A DNA stretch of 64,000 nt from Novimethylophilus kurashikiensis (GTDB lineage: Bacteria; Pseudomonadota; Gammaproteobacteria; Burkholderiales; Methylophilaceae): the NCBI RefSeq assembly GCF_003112435.1, contig NZ_BDOQ01000013.1, forward strand, positions 62,001-126,000, read 5' to 3'. Positions 8,542 to 16,582 of the stretch are shown here, in pieces (position 1 is the first letter of the stretch; each line of letters opens with the position of its first letter). The notes below the pieces were generated by a model, which was not told the DNA's origin, did not search any database, and saw nothing but the letters and a program-made list of their open reading frames with translations. The translations under genes and the position numbers were made by a program.

Positions 8542-9069
8542 ATGGATTCCTTGTTGAAACGTCTCTTCCTTGACATCAGTTTATTGTTCTCGATAGCGGG
8601 GTTCACATGGGCTGGGCCTGACCCCAAGGTCATGGTCCTGGACATCCAGCTCAACGATTTGACCGATCTGCCCAACGCACCGGAAGAGCTGGCGCGCGAT
8701 GCATTTCTTTCCTCGACATTCCGTCAGCGTCTCGCCGACAAGGGGGTTGCGGTGCTGCCGCCAGCGGAATCCCTCAAAACCCTCGCCGCCCAGAATTCCC
8801 CCACCTACCTGTTCGACCGCCCGGCTGAAGCCGCCAAATTAGCCGCACCCAGCGGCGCGGACTACGTGATCATTGGCGTGGCGCTCAAGCCCACCTACCT
8901 GTTCGTCTATCCACGGCTGTTGCTGATAGACGTGAAGCAGCAAAAAGTGGTGATGCCGACCTACGCCCAACTCGAAAGCTCGTGGACCGACCAGAACACC
9001 ACGGCGCGCACGGCAGAATATTTGGCGGGGAAGATTGCGGCCAAGGTAAAGGCTCTTGCAGAGCAATAG
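8542..9069 (+). CDS. Exported DUF3280/DUF2380-like protein of unknown function
   Basis: A 175-residue protein with an N-terminal hydrophobic export segment (LLFSIAGFTWAG). The body, KVMVLDIQLNDLTDLPN... then DYVIIGVALKPTYLFVYPRLLLIDVKQQKVV, resembles small periplasmic proteins of the DUF3280/DUF2380 type, which have a TolB N-terminal-like alpha/beta fold and are found near quinoprotein and methanol-oxidation genes in several proteobacteria. That family assignment is from memory of the pattern, so moderate. It lies directly after the yqhD terminator and has its own promoter region within about 20 bases, so it may depend on partial read-through. Enzymatic residues are not apparent. Confidence 0.65.
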   Translation: MDSLLKRLFLDISLLFSIAGFTWAGPDPKVMVLDIQLNDLTDLPNAPEELARDAFLSSTFRQRLADKGVAVLPPAESLKTLAAQNSPTYLFDRPAEAAKLAAPSGADYVIIGVALKPTYLFVYPRLLLIDVKQQKVVMPTYAQLESSWTDQNTTARTAEYLAGKIAAKVKALAEQ

Positions 9070-9263
9070 TCCAAGCGGTTGAAGCACGATGCCGTGAACT
9101 CAGACACAACCTTGTCGACTAACAGTGTTGGCAGAGCACCCATGATCTATAAGAAATAATTATCAGAAGAATATTTATAAACAATTAGATTAATCGTTAT
9201 CGCTCTCATAGTATGGATCCTGTCGCTTCGACGAACACTAATCAATGACATAGGAGATGTGCC

Positions 9264-10703
9264 ATGAGCAACAAGAAATTGACGACCGCCGCAGGTGCGC
9301 CGGTCCCCGATAACCAGAACGTGATGACCGCAGGTCCGCGCGGCCCCGTCCTGTTGCAGGACGTATGGTTGCTCGAAAAACTGGCCCACTTCGACCGCGA
9401 AGTCATCCCCGAACGCCGCATGCACGCCAAAGGTTCGGGCGCCTATGGCACTTTCACGGTCACAAACGACATCACCCGATACACCCGCGCCAACATTTTT
9501 TCGCAGATCGGCAAGCAGACCGAGTTATTCGCCCGTTTCACTACCGTGGCCGGCGAACGCGGTGCGGCGGATGCCGAGCGCGATATCCGCGGTTTTGCCG
9601 TGAAGTTCTACACCAAGGAAGGCAACTGGGACTTGGTAGGCAATAACACGCCGGTGTTTTTCTTGCGCGACCCGCTCAAATTCCCCGATTTGAATCACGC
9701 CGTGAAGCGCGATCCGCGGACGAACATGCGCAGCGCCCAGAACAACTGGGATTTCTGGACTTCGTTGCCGGAAGCCTTGCACCAGGTCACGATCGTCATG
9801 TCGGACCGCGGCATTCCAGCCACTTATCGCCATATGCACGGGTTCGGTTCGCATACGTTCAGCTTCATCAATGCGGCCAACGAGCGCTTCTGGGTCAAGT
9901 TTCACTTCAGGACGCATCAAGGCATCAAGAACCTCACGGATGCGGAAGCTGAAGCCATCATCGGCAAGGATCGCGAAAGCCATCAACGTGATTTATTCGA
10001 ATCCATCGAGAAGGGCGATTACCCCAAATGGACGCTCTACGTGCAGGTAATGCCTGAGAAGGAAGCCAGTCAGGTGCCGTACAACCCCTTCGACCTCACC
10101 AAGGTATGGCCGCACAAGGACTACCCGTTGATCGAAGTCGGCGTGATGGAATTAAACCGCAATCCGGAAAACTTCTTCGCCGAAGTCGAGCAATCCGCGT
10201 TCAATCCGGCGGCTGTCGTGCCCGGTATCGGCTTCTCGCCGGACCGCATGCTGCAGGCGCGGCTGTTCTCCTACGGCGATGCGCAAAGGTATCGCTTGGG
10301 CGTCAATCATCACCAGATTCCGGTGAATGCACCGAAATGTCCGTTCCACAGCTATCACCGCGACGGGGCGATGCGCGTGGACGGTAATCACGGCGGCACG
10401 ATCGGATACGAGCCCAATAGCAAGGGCGAATGGCAGGAGCAGCCGGATTTCCGCGAGCCGCCATTGTCTGTGGAAGGGGTGGCCGATCACTGGAACCACC
10501 GCGAGGATACGGATTACTTCTCGCAGGCCGGCGACTTGTTCCGTCTGATGACGCCGGAAGAACAGCAGACCTTGTTCGACAACACCGCACGTTCCATCGG
10601 CGGCGCGTCGGTCGAGGTCCAAAAGCGGCATATCGCCCATTGCACCCAGGCCGATCCGGCTTACGGTGCAGGGGTGGCGAAAGCCCTCGGCATCGCAGTC
10701 TGA
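9264..10703 (+). CDS. katA: Monofunctional haem catalase, small-subunit clade
   Basis: A 479-residue catalase, the usual length of clade 3 small-subunit enzymes. The distal haem His is His54 in [13 protein letters not shown]. The distal Asn lies about 70 residues on in the [11 protein letters not shown] region. The proximal haem Tyr is in [14 protein letters not shown] near residue 337. It dismutates hydrogen peroxide in the cytoplasm. A clear GGAG ribosome binding site precedes ATG 9264. The 194-base upstream region is strikingly AT-rich (9149-9200) and probably holds the promoter; I could not identify a confident OxyR box. Downstream lie pqqA and a peroxide-using P450. Confidence 0.96.
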   Translation: MSNKKLTTAAGAPVPDNQNVMTAGPRGPVLLQDVWLLEKLAHFDREVIPERRMHAKGSGAYGTFTVTNDITRYTRANIFSQIGKQTELFARFTTVAGERGAADAERDIRGFAVKFYTKEGNWDLVGNNTPVFFLRDPLKFPDLNHAVKRDPRTNMRSAQNNWDFWTSLPEALHQVTIVMSDRGIPATYRHMHGFGSHTFSFINAANERFWVKFHFRTHQGIKNLTDAEAEAIIGKDRESHQRDLFESIEKGDYPKWTLYVQVMPEKEASQVPYNPFDLTKVWPHKDYPLIEVGVMELNRNPENFFAEVEQSAFNPAAVVPGIGFSPDRMLQARLFSYGDAQRYRLGVNHHQIPVNAPKCPFHSYHRDGAMRVDGNHGGTIGYEPNSKGEWQEQPDFREPPLSVEGVADHWNHREDTDYFSQAGDLFRLMTPEEQQTLFDNTARSIGGASVEVQKRHIAHCTQADPAYGAGVAKALGIAV

Positions 10704-10724
10704 CGTGCAACCAGGAGAACGATC

Positions 10725-10856
10725 ATGAATCGCAATCGATGGGCAGCAGGACTCTGGCGCATGGCGAGCTTGTTTGCCATCTACGGGGCAGCACATGCCG
10801 GTGTTTTGAGCGATCTCGAGGGGCGGGAGGAGGAAACTTGGCTTGGCATCGGCTGA
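10725..10856 (+). CDS. Small putative exported peptide (43 aa) between katA and pqqA
   Basis: An open frame beginning ATG at 10725 behind CAGGAG at a good distance. It reads MNRNRWAAGLWRMASLFAIY, then GAAHAGVLSDLEGREEETWLGIG. The first 25 residues look like a signal peptide ending in AHA. The mature part would be only about 18 acidic residues, so this is either a tiny secreted peptide, the leader of a lost gene, or a remnant. It follows katA by 21 bases and could be cotranscribed with it. No family is recognised. Confidence 0.4.
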   Translation: MNRNRWAAGLWRMASLFAIYGAAHAGVLSDLEGREEETWLGIG

Positions 10857-10906
10857 ACCCGCAAGATTTCATGAGCCGTCTTTGCGCGGCGCATGAGGAG
10901 AGGATC

Positions 10907-10933
10907 ATGAATTTCTTGAGCGGCGATTCATGA
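10907..10933 (+). other. Possible 8-codon leader peptide
   Basis: GAGGAGAGGATC precedes ATG AAT TTC TTG AGC GGC GAT TCA TGA. The ribosome binding site is strong for so short a frame, and it sits in the structured leader before pqqA. It may be a leader peptide or a chance leftover of a duplicated ribosome-binding segment, since three similar GGAG-N-GATCATG blocks occur at 10715, 10897 and 11017. Confidence 0.25.
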
Positions 10934-10978
10934 TCCACCCGAATAGTTGATTTAAACGTTCGGGTATAGTGCAACTCA

Positions 10979-10997
10979 TGCAAGCACGGTGCTTGCA
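10979..10997. promoter_or_regulatory. 19-bp palindrome upstream of pqqA
   Basis: TGCAAGCAC-G-GTGCTTGCA is a perfect 9-bp inverted repeat around one base, 30 bases before the pqqA ATG. A second hairpin, ACCCGAA (10937-10943) with TTCGGGT (10959-10965), lies just before it. They could be protein-binding sites or a folded 5' leader. No assignment beyond that. Confidence 0.5.
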
Positions 10998-11027
10998 GCA
11001 ACGTCAAAATTTAATAGGAGATCGATC

Positions 11028-11099
11028 ATGTGGACCAAGCCTGAAGTGACTGAAATGCGTTTCGGTTTCGAAGTGACGATGTACGTCTGCAATCGCTAA
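11028..11099 (+). CDS. pqqA: PqqA, coenzyme PQQ precursor peptide
   Basis: A 23-codon gene reading MWTKPEVTEMRFGFEVTMYV then CNR. It has the defining PqqA features: 23 residues as in Klebsiella PqqA, N-terminal MWxKP, the central GFEVTMY with Glu15 and Tyr19 spaced ExxxY (the two residues cross-linked to make PQQ), and terminal NR. A GGAG ribosome binding site lies at 11017. A strong terminator follows 23 bases after the stop, so the peptide is its own short transcript. No pqqB, C, D or E is in the window: the next gene is a P450. This is therefore an orphan or detached pqqA copy, as known in some methylotrophs, with the maturation genes expected elsewhere. Confidence 0.92.
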   Translation: MWTKPEVTEMRFGFEVTMYVCNR

Positions 11100-11122
11100 G
11101 CCGAACGCAGCAGCAGGACAAA

Positions 11123-11148
11123 ACGGCAGCCTCGGCTGCCGTTTTTTT
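11123..11148 (+). terminator. Strong terminator after pqqA
   Basis: ACGGCAGCC pairs perfectly with GGCTGCCGT around two bases, followed by seven T residues. This makes pqqA a discrete short RNA unit. Confidence 0.92.
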
Positions 11149-11152
11149 ATAA

Positions 11153-11175
11153 GGCACCTCCTCGGGTGCTTTTTT
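11153..11175 (+). terminator. Second terminator-like hairpin after pqqA
   Basis: GCACC(T) with (G)GGTGC around a short loop, followed by six T residues. It directly follows the first terminator and may be a backup before the P450 promoter. Confidence 0.6.
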
Positions 11176-11261
11176 ATTTTCACTCGCCGCTCAGCCTCGG
11201 CAGAATTTAGGCCGGGTACGCTCCTCAAACGGGTTGGACCTGTTTCGATGAGGAACTGCGC

Positions 11262-12554
11262 ATGGCTGACTCTTACCTGTCGTCGACGACATCTTTTTCC
11301 AACATTCGACCATTACCGAGGGACCACCATTACGACAGTACGCTCGCGCTAATGCGCGATCCGTATCGCTATATCGCCCGGCAATGCGACTTGTTGGGCG
11401 CCGATATTTTCGAAACCCGGCTGATATTGCACGAAGCCGTTTGCATGCGCGGCGCAGAGGCGGCAGCGCTGTTCTACGACAGTACGGCATTCCAGCGGCA
11501 AGGGGCGTTGCCCTTGCGCTTGCAGCGCACGCTGTTCGGCCGCGGCGGGGTGCAGACGATGGATGGCGAGGCGCATCAGCGTCGCAAGCGCCTGTTCCTC
11601 GATCTAATGAGCCAGGAAAACATCGACGCCCTGGGCGAGATATTCGAGCAGCAACTGCTGAAAGCCTTTGGCCGCTGGCGAGCCGAGCCGCAGCTCGTGC
11701 TGTATGAGGGGCTCAAGGAAGTCCTTACACGTTCGGTCTGCGCCTGGGCCGGCGTGCCCTTGCTGGAAAGCGAGATCGACCTACGCAAGCAACAACTCAG
11801 CGCCTTGTACGAAACCGCCGGCGCTATCGGACTCAAGCATTGGCAAGGCCGCTGGGCGCGCGTCAAGGCGGAGCAATGGGCAGCTGACTGGGTTGAACGC
11901 GTGAGAGCGGGAACCGATGAAGTGCCGCAAGGTTCACCTTTGCATGCCATTGCCACGCAGTGCAATGCGGAAGGCCGGTTGTTGGATAAGCGCGTGGCGG
12001 CCGTCGAAGTCATCAATCTATTGCGTCCAACGGTTGCGGTCGCGGTGTATCTCTTGTTCGAGGCACATGCCCTGGAGCAGCTCCCTGGATTGGAGGCGCG
12101 CTTGCTGAATGGCGGAAGCGTGTTCCGGGACGGTTTCGTCAACGAGGTGCGGCGCTTTTATCCGTTTTTCCCCAGTGTGATGGCCGTGGCGAGGCATGAC
12201 GTTGCGTGGCAGGGCTATGTCATCCCCAAAGGTTGGCGGGCCGTGCTCGATCTCTACGGCACCTGTCACGATCCTCGAATATGGCAGGAGCCGGAAACCT
12301 TTCGGCCGGAGCGATTCAAGGACTGGCGCGACAACGGCTTCAGCCTGATTCCGCAGGGCGGCGGGCAGCATGCCGGAGGGCATCGCTGCGCCGGGGAGTG
12401 GGTGACGCTGGAATTGATGAAGCGCTTTGCCCGCTTGTTGTGCGAGCGGTTGGAATACGAAGTGCCGCCCCAGGACTTACAACTCGACATGACACATCTG
12501 CCGGCCTTGCCGCGAAGTCGCATCATCATCAGGCAGATCGGTCTTCGGAATTAG
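11262..12554 (+). CDS. Cytochrome P450 peroxygenase of the CYP152 family (fatty-acid hydroxylase type)
   Basis: 430 residues. The haem-thiolate segment is PQGGGQHAGGHRCAGEWVTL with the ligand Cys, the form typical of CYP152 rather than the FxxGxRxCxG of ordinary P450s. The I helix lacks the acid-alcohol pair and instead has NLLRPTVAVAVYLLF; the Arg-Pro pair binds the fatty-acid carboxylate in this family. CYP152 enzymes use hydrogen peroxide, not a reductase, and none is adjacent. At the position of the OleT His85 this protein has Gln (GGVQTMDGEAHQRRK), as in the Bacillus BSbeta hydroxylase, so hydroxylation is more likely than alkene-forming decarboxylation. It lies 160 bases after pqqA and 560 after catalase. 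Confidence 0.9.
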   Translation: MADSYLSSTTSFSNIRPLPRDHHYDSTLALMRDPYRYIARQCDLLGADIFETRLILHEAVCMRGAEAAALFYDSTAFQRQGALPLRLQRTLFGRGGVQTMDGEAHQRRKRLFLDLMSQENIDALGEIFEQQLLKAFGRWRAEPQLVLYEGLKEVLTRSVCAWAGVPLLESEIDLRKQQLSALYETAGAIGLKHWQGRWARVKAEQWAADWVERVRAGTDEVPQGSPLHAIATQCNAEGRLLDKRVAAVEVINLLRPTVAVAVYLLFEAHALEQLPGLEARLLNGGSVFRDGFVNEVRRFYPFFPSVMAVARHDVAWQGYVIPKGWRAVLDLYGTCHDPRIWQEPETFRPERFKDWRDNGFSLIPQGGGQHAGGHRCAGEWVTLELMKRFARLLCERLEYEVPPQDLQLDMTHLPALPRSRIIIRQIGLRN

Positions 12555-12613
12555 CCCATTGATGGGGCTTCAAGCCTGAATCCCCTTGACTCCATTGATC
12601 GAGAGGGGCTGGC

Positions 12614-12874
12614 TCAGTAGCTGCGCCGACGCTGGGCGGCAACGGTGTTGCGTTGCTCCAGATGGCGGAAGGTAATGCGCCCCTTGGAAAAATCGTAGGG
12701 TGAGAGTTCCAGCGTAATCTTGTCGCCGGCGAGGATGCGGATATGGTTCTTGCGCATTTTGCCTGCGGTATAGGCCACGATTTGGTGCCCGTTGTCGAGC
12801 GTGACCCGGTAGCGGGAGTCGGGCAGGATTTCCATCACCACTCCGCCCATTTCAATCAGTTCTTCTTTGGCCAT
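12614..12874 (-). CDS. infA: Translation initiation factor IF-1 (extended form)
   Basis: 86 residues with the S1-like OB fold: [21 protein letters not shown], then [42 protein letters not shown]-1 binds the 30S A site during initiation. It is about 14 residues longer than the 72-residue E. coli form, with a basic tail ([13 protein letters not shown]). Betaproteobacteria often carry a second, longer infA copy away from the ribosomal protein operon, frequently near a cold-shock gene as here. The ribosome binding site AGGAGG precedes ATG 12874. Confidence 0.93.
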   Translation of the reverse strand: MAKEELIEMGGVVMEILPDSRYRVTLDNGHQIVAYTAGKMRKNHIRILAGDKITLELSPYDFSKGRITFRHLEQRNTVAAQRRRSY

Positions 12875-12896
12875 GTTCGGCCTCCTGTCTTCAAGA

Positions 12897-12925
12897 AAAA
12901 TAAAAAGCCCGGCGATGCCGGGCTT
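12897..12925 (-). terminator. Terminator after the cold-shock gene
   Basis: On the minus strand AAGCCCGGC pairs with GCCGGGCTT around three bases and is followed by a T-rich run (complement of the A tract at 12894-12906). It separates the cold-shock gene from infA. Confidence 0.85.
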
Positions 12926-12978
12926 TCCGGGATTCGACCGGTCAACCGGTACGAATCTAGTGAGATCGTGCAGCGAAA

Positions 12979-13185
12979 TCAGTCTGCTGCGCGAATATTC
13001 GAGGCTTGCTGGCCTTTGGGGCCGGTGGTGATGTCAAAGCTCACGCGTTGATTCTCCAGCAGGGTCTTGAACCCTTGGCCTTGAATCGCGGAGAAGTGAG
13101 CGAACAAATCCGCTCCGCCACCGTCCGGCGTGACGAATCCGAACCCTTTGGCATCGTTAAACCATTTCACAGTACCTGTAGACAT
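12979..13185 (-). CDS. Cold-shock protein (CspA family)
   Basis: 68 residues, full family length. [21 protein letters not shown] contains RNP1 (KGFGFV), and [10 protein letters not shown] is the RNP2 region (FxHxS). It binds single-stranded RNA or DNA and acts as an RNA chaperone. The ATG follows AAAGGAAG. The 271-base region upstream to the next gene is the likely long cold-shock leader, and its distal end carries the 21-bp tandem repeat at 13394-13435. It is encoded just upstream of infA on the same strand. Confidence 0.95.
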   Translation of the reverse strand: MSTGTVKWFNDAKGFGFVTPDGGGADLFAHFSAIQGQGFKTLLENQRVSFDITTGPKGQQASNIRAAD

Positions 13186-13393
13186 ATCTTGCTTCCTTTA
13201 AAGATGAAAATAATGGGGGATTGAGCCCCTGGGGGCGAAGATCAAGAAGGCGGGGAGTGAAAGATAAAACCCGAAAAGCCAGGGAACAGACCAAACAACA
13301 ACGACACGGACTTGAAAAACGCTCCCGGACTATGCGCCTTATTGGACGGATAAGCAAACTATTTCTAGTTGATTTTTAAAATAAATTTTCCAT

Positions 13394-13435
13394 TAAACGT
13401 TTCAGTCCTAGACATAAACGTTTCAGTCCTAGACA
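13394..13435. repeat. Perfect tandem duplication of a 21-bp unit
   Basis: TAAACGTTTCAGTCCTAGACA occurs twice head to tail with no mismatch (13394-13414 and 13415-13435). It lies 22 bases beyond the transglycosylase stop and about 210 bases upstream of the cold-shock start. Each unit contains the short palindrome AAACGTTT. It could be a pair of protein sites or a recent slippage event. Confidence 0.9.
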
Positions 13436-13456
13436 AATTAGGCCAGCCGCTTCAGG

Positions 13457-14281
13457 TCAATCCGCCGTGGGCATGGTTTCCGATTGCACCAGGCGCGTTC
13501 CAGCCAGGTAAGGCGGTACGAACGGCTTGGCATGTTTTTCGATGGCTGCTTCCATCGATGCCGCACGGGTTCGCGTCAGGTAGTAGTCGCGACGGGCGGC
13601 GATGTTGTGCCATTCGTTGTACTTGGCGAGCACGTCGCGGACGTACTGCTGGGTCTCGGGGAAGGGCGGAATCTTGTTGCGGTAGCGCAGCACGGCGCCC
13701 TCGCCGGCGTTGTAGGCGGCAAGCGCCAGGTCGAGCCGATTGTCGAAAGTGCGGATGAGGTAGCTCAGGTAAAGCGTGCCGGCTCGCAAATTGGCCTGCG
13801 GAGATTTGGCCGGGTCCTTGATACCGTAGCGCGCAGCGGTTTCAGGCAGCACTTGCATGAGGCCGATCGCGCCTTTCAGGGAGAGCGCGGTCGGGTGATA
13901 GCGTGACTCCACAAAAATGACTGCATGCACCAGTACCGGGTCGACCCCCGCCTTAACCGCGGCCTTGGCGATTTCACGGGAGAAGGGCTGTGCGTCCAGG
14001 CTTTCGGACAGGGGCGGCGGGGTGGGTTCGGTCAATTCCGCGCGAATCGGTTGCGGGGAGGGCTGTGGCATGGGCGCCGGTTCCGCGGGCCGGTACTTGC
14101 GGTCCAGCACATAGCTGCTCCCGCTGTCGCGGGCCATCGGTTGGCTGCCGTTCCATTGCAAGCGGTAAGGGGAGGCGGGCTTGGCTTCCGCGGCTACGAG
14201 CACGGCCGGCGGGATGCAAGACAAGACGATTCCGGCCCCGAGCACGGCGGCTCGGCGGAAATGGCGGTTTTCAATAGGCAT
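13457..14281 (-). CDS. Exported lytic transglycosylase, SLT domain
   Basis: 274 residues with a signal peptide (RRAAVLGAGIVLSCIPPAVLVAAEA). The SLT domain occupies the C-terminal half: VESRYHPTALSLKGAIGLMQ carries the catalytic Glu of the ES motif, then LPETAARYGIKDP, NLRAGTLYLSYLI and LALAAYNAGEGAV (AYNAG motif). It cleaves peptidoglycan between MurNAc and GlcNAc. A Pro-rich linker (EPAPMPQPSPQP) sits between signal peptide and domain. The start overlaps the end of the sugar transferase gene by 11 bases, so they are translationally linked. Such genes often accompany envelope-spanning polysaccharide exporters, making room in the wall. Confidence 0.93.
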   Translation of the reverse strand: MPIENRHFRRAAVLGAGIVLSCIPPAVLVAAEAKPASPYRLQWNGSQPMARDSGSSYVLDRKYRPAEPAPMPQPSPQPIRAELTEPTPPPLSESLDAQPFSREIAKAAVKAGVDPVLVHAVIFVESRYHPTALSLKGAIGLMQVLPETAARYGIKDPAKSPQANLRAGTLYLSYLIRTFDNRLDLALAAYNAGEGAVLRYRNKIPPFPETQQYVRDVLAKYNEWHNIAARRDYYLTRTRAASMEAAIEKHAKPFVPPYLAGTRLVQSETMPTAD

Positions 14282-15707
14282 TCCTGTCCCTCAGCACCAC
14301 AGTCAGGGTGCGCAAGATGATGTAAAGATCGAGTCGCAACGACCAGTTGCGAAGGTAGGCGAGGTCGTATTCGATACGCACCTTCATTTTTTCCAGCGTG
14401 TCGGTTTCGCCGCGCCAGCCGTTGACCTGTGCCCAGCCGGTAATGCCGGGCTTGACCTTGTGGCGCAGCATGTAGCCTTTGATCATGGTGCGATAAAGCT
14501 CGTTATGGGCCACGGCATGGGGACGCGGGCCGACGATGCTCATGGTGCCTTGCAGCACGTTGAAGAACTGCGGCAATTCGTCCAAGGAGGTTTTGCGCAG
14601 GAAGGCGCCGATCGGTGTCAGCCGCTGATCGTTCTTCTGCGCCTGCTGGATGGTGTCGCCGTCCTCGCACACCGTCATGGTGCGGAACTTGTTGACCAGA
14701 ATCATCTCGCCATTGAGGCCGTAGCGGCGCTGGCGGAAGATGATGGGGCCGGGGGACGTGAGCCAGATGCCCAGCGCAATCGCGATCATGATGGGCGAGA
14801 TCAAGATCAGGATGAGGATGGACAGCACGATGTCGCTGGCGCGCTTGACGATGCCGTTGGTACCGGTGAAGGGCGTTTCGCACACGGCGATGACAGGCAG
14901 ATCACCCACCGAGTCCATGCGGCCCTGCATGAGGTCAGTGACGAAAATATCCGGTACGAAATAGATCGAGGCGGTGGTGTCGCTCAACTCGTCCAGGAGC
15001 TTCATGATGCGCGGCTGGGTCGCCATGGGCAGGGAGATGTAGATGATCTCGATGCCGAAACGCCGCACGTACTTGGGTATATCGCCGATGCTGCCCAGCA
15101 ACGGGAAATCGGCGTGGTCGCCGATGCGTTCCTGTTCGCGGTCGTCGAAAAAGCCGGTGAGCTGGGTCGGGTTGTAGGGGTTTTGATGAATTTCCTTGGC
15201 AAGTGCCAGGCCGTGTTCGCTCACGCCGGCGATGATGGCGCGCGGTGGTTCGCCCATGAGCGCCAGTGTCGGGGCCAGCTTGCGTAGCAGGATATAGACG
15301 CCGATTTGGCTCAGGGGCGCTGCCCACAGCCACATACGGATAGCACGCGGCTCGAATACAGAGAGATAGCCAGTGGCATGCCCGAAGAACAACAGCAGCA
15401 TCGCCATGACGGCCCAGCCGAATACGATGTTCTGGATCGCTTTCCACGCCGACATATTGAGCCGCATTTTGCCGGGGAGGGTGAGTGAAAACACCAGCAG
15501 CGACAACACCAGATATTCTGGTGTCAATTGGCCTTCGACCCACCACGCGATCACCCAGAGAGACAGCGCAAGCGCCAGCGGGTCGAGCAGAGCGACCGCC
15601 AGCATGAGTACGTTGTTCCAGCCTAGCGCGGGGCCGGCGGCGCGGCGGAAGCGGATGGGGACGGTATGGCTAGCCATGGTGGTATGCGCCATGACCCATG
15701 CCGTCAT
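14271..15707 (-). CDS. Undecaprenyl-phosphate sugar phosphotransferase (WcaJ/EpsB-type polyprenyl glycosyl-1-phosphate transferase)
   Basis: 478 residues. The first 130 form several membrane helices, a CoA-binding-like region follows (AIIAGVSEHGLALAKEI), and the last 200 residues are the bacterial sugar transferase domain: KRASDIVLSILILILISP, LVNKFRTM, LTPIGAFLRKTSLDELPQFFNV, MSIVGPRPHA and GITGWAQVNGWRGETDT. It transfers a hexose-1-phosphate from a UDP-sugar to undecaprenyl phosphate in the inner membrane, the first step of exopolysaccharide assembly. A copy of the window-wide palindrome lies 101 bases upstream of its ATG. It heads an operon with the transglycosylase. The exact sugar (glucose or galactose) is not readable. 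Confidence 0.93.
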   Translation of the reverse strand: MTAWVMAHTTMASHTVPIRFRRAAGPALGWNNVLMLAVALLDPLALALSLWVIAWWVEGQLTPEYLVLSLLVFSLTLPGKMRLNMSAWKAIQNIVFGWAVMAMLLLFFGHATGYLSVFEPRAIRMWLWAAPLSQIGVYILLRKLAPTLALMGEPPRAIIAGVSEHGLALAKEIHQNPYNPTQLTGFFDDREQERIGDHADFPLLGSIGDIPKYVRRFGIEIIYISLPMATQPRIMKLLDELSDTTASIYFVPDIFVTDLMQGRMDSVGDLPVIAVCETPFTGTNGIVKRASDIVLSILILILISPIMIAIALGIWLTSPGPIIFRQRRYGLNGEMILVNKFRTMTVCEDGDTIQQAQKNDQRLTPIGAFLRKTSLDELPQFFNVLQGTMSIVGPRPHAVAHNELYRTMIKGYMLRHKVKPGITGWAQVNGWRGETDTLEKMKVRIEYDLAYLRNWSLRLDLYIILRTLTVVLRDRNAY

Positions 15708-15807
15708 GGGAATGAAGTAAAGCCGAGGGTATCTCTTCTGACATATGAAAATCCGATAAAACTAAGTCTCAACGGCTTTCAAAGTAGAGGCATTCAGAAA
15801 CTCAATC

Positions 15808-15823
15808 TGTTCGCTTCCGAACA
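15808..15823 (-). promoter_or_regulatory. TGTTCG-N4-CGAACA palindrome upstream of the sugar transferase
   Basis: TGTTCGCTTCCGAACA has perfect 6-bp arms. Read on the minus strand it ends CGAACAGA, pointing at the sugar transferase gene, whose start is 101 bases away. Best copy of the motif in the window. Confidence 0.7.
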
Positions 15824-15866
15824 TTGATGCGACGGGTTTTAACAGGATTGTCATGAATGACGGTGT

Positions 15867-15895
15867 AAAAAAAGCGGCGCCTAAGCGCCGCCTTT
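15867..15895 (-). terminator. Terminator of the first PEP-CTERM gene
   Basis: GCGGCGC pairs with GCGCCGC around CTAA. On the minus strand it is followed by seven T residues. It lies 20 bases after the PEP-CTERM stop. Confidence 0.85.
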
Positions 15896-15915
15896 TCAGG
15901 ACACCATTGATGCAA

Positions 15916-16488
15916 TCAAGCCATGCCGAGCGGCGTGCCCATGGACAGGTTGCCCAGCTGGCGCTTGGCAACGAAACCCAGGAAGCCCAGGCCGAGCAGC
16001 ATCATGAGATAGGTGCTGGGCTCGGGGACCGGGGCCGTATCGGCGGCATACAGGTAAACACCACCGTTCAGGCCGACGGCATCGCCGGCGACCTTCCAGT
16101 AATAGCTGCCTGCCGCCACGTTATTGACCGAGAGGACGCCGTTGGTGCTGCCCCAGTTGGTGGAGCCCAGAAGCGTGTTGGAGCCACCTTGATACAGCGA
16201 CAGGGTGCCATTGGTGATGTTGTAGAAGGCGCTGCTGCCGTTGATGCCGGGCAGGTAGAGCGAAACAGCGCTGGAAATCGTGTCGCTCGCCTGGCTCAGC
16301 GTGAAGTTGAACACGTCGCTGAAGCTTCCGGCATCATGCGTCACGGAATAAGAATTGGCCGCAGTCGGATCTGCGCCCAAGTCATAGGGGAAGCTGGCAC
16401 CGTTCAGACTAACGGTAGCAGCCTGGGCGCCGCCGAAAATCCCTGCCAGGATTACAGCCGCAACAGCATGCTTGATTTGGAAATTCAT
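15916..16488 (-). CDS. FxDxF-type PEP-CTERM surface protein 1
   Basis: 190 residues. A signal peptide (KHAVAAVILAGIFGGAQA) is followed by a small beta-rich domain containing AGSFSDVFNFTLSQ, the F-x-D-x-F pattern of one PEP-CTERM subfamily. Near the C terminus PVPEPSTYLMMLLGLGFLGF plus VAKRQ is the exosortase sorting signal: PEP, membrane helix, basic cluster. Such proteins are cleaved by exosortase and displayed on or released from the surface with exopolysaccharide. Unusually a 13-residue tail (ending LGMA) follows the basic cluster; its paralogue at 17281 has a similar tail. The ATG is preceded by AGGAGA. No exosortase gene is in the window. Confidence 0.92.
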   Translation of the reverse strand: MNFQIKHAVAAVILAGIFGGAQAATVSLNGASFPYDLGADPTAANSYSVTHDAGSFSDVFNFTLSQASDTISSAVSLYLPGINGSSAFYNITNGTLSLYQGGSNTLLGSTNWGSTNGVLSVNNVAAGSYYWKVAGDAVGLNGGVYLYAADTAPVPEPSTYLMMLLGLGFLGFVAKRQLGNLSMGTPLGMA

Positions 16489-16582
16489 TTTTCATCTCCT
16501 GAAAAATATGACGATAACTACCCAAGCGAAGAGCTGAATCTCTACGCTCGGATGTATGCTCGGGCTCGGCAGAATTTCCGTC

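Noticed and set aside
9149-9260. OxyR or LysR-type box before catalase
   Set aside because: The region is AT-rich with several weak inverted repeats, none matching a known OxyR pattern convincingly.
14181-15287. A 368-codon open frame on the plus strand opposite the sugar transferase
   Set aside because: It lies antisense to a gene with unmistakable sugar transferase motifs, has no ribosome binding site and shows His/Asp/Gly-rich noise typical of the complement of GC-rich genes.
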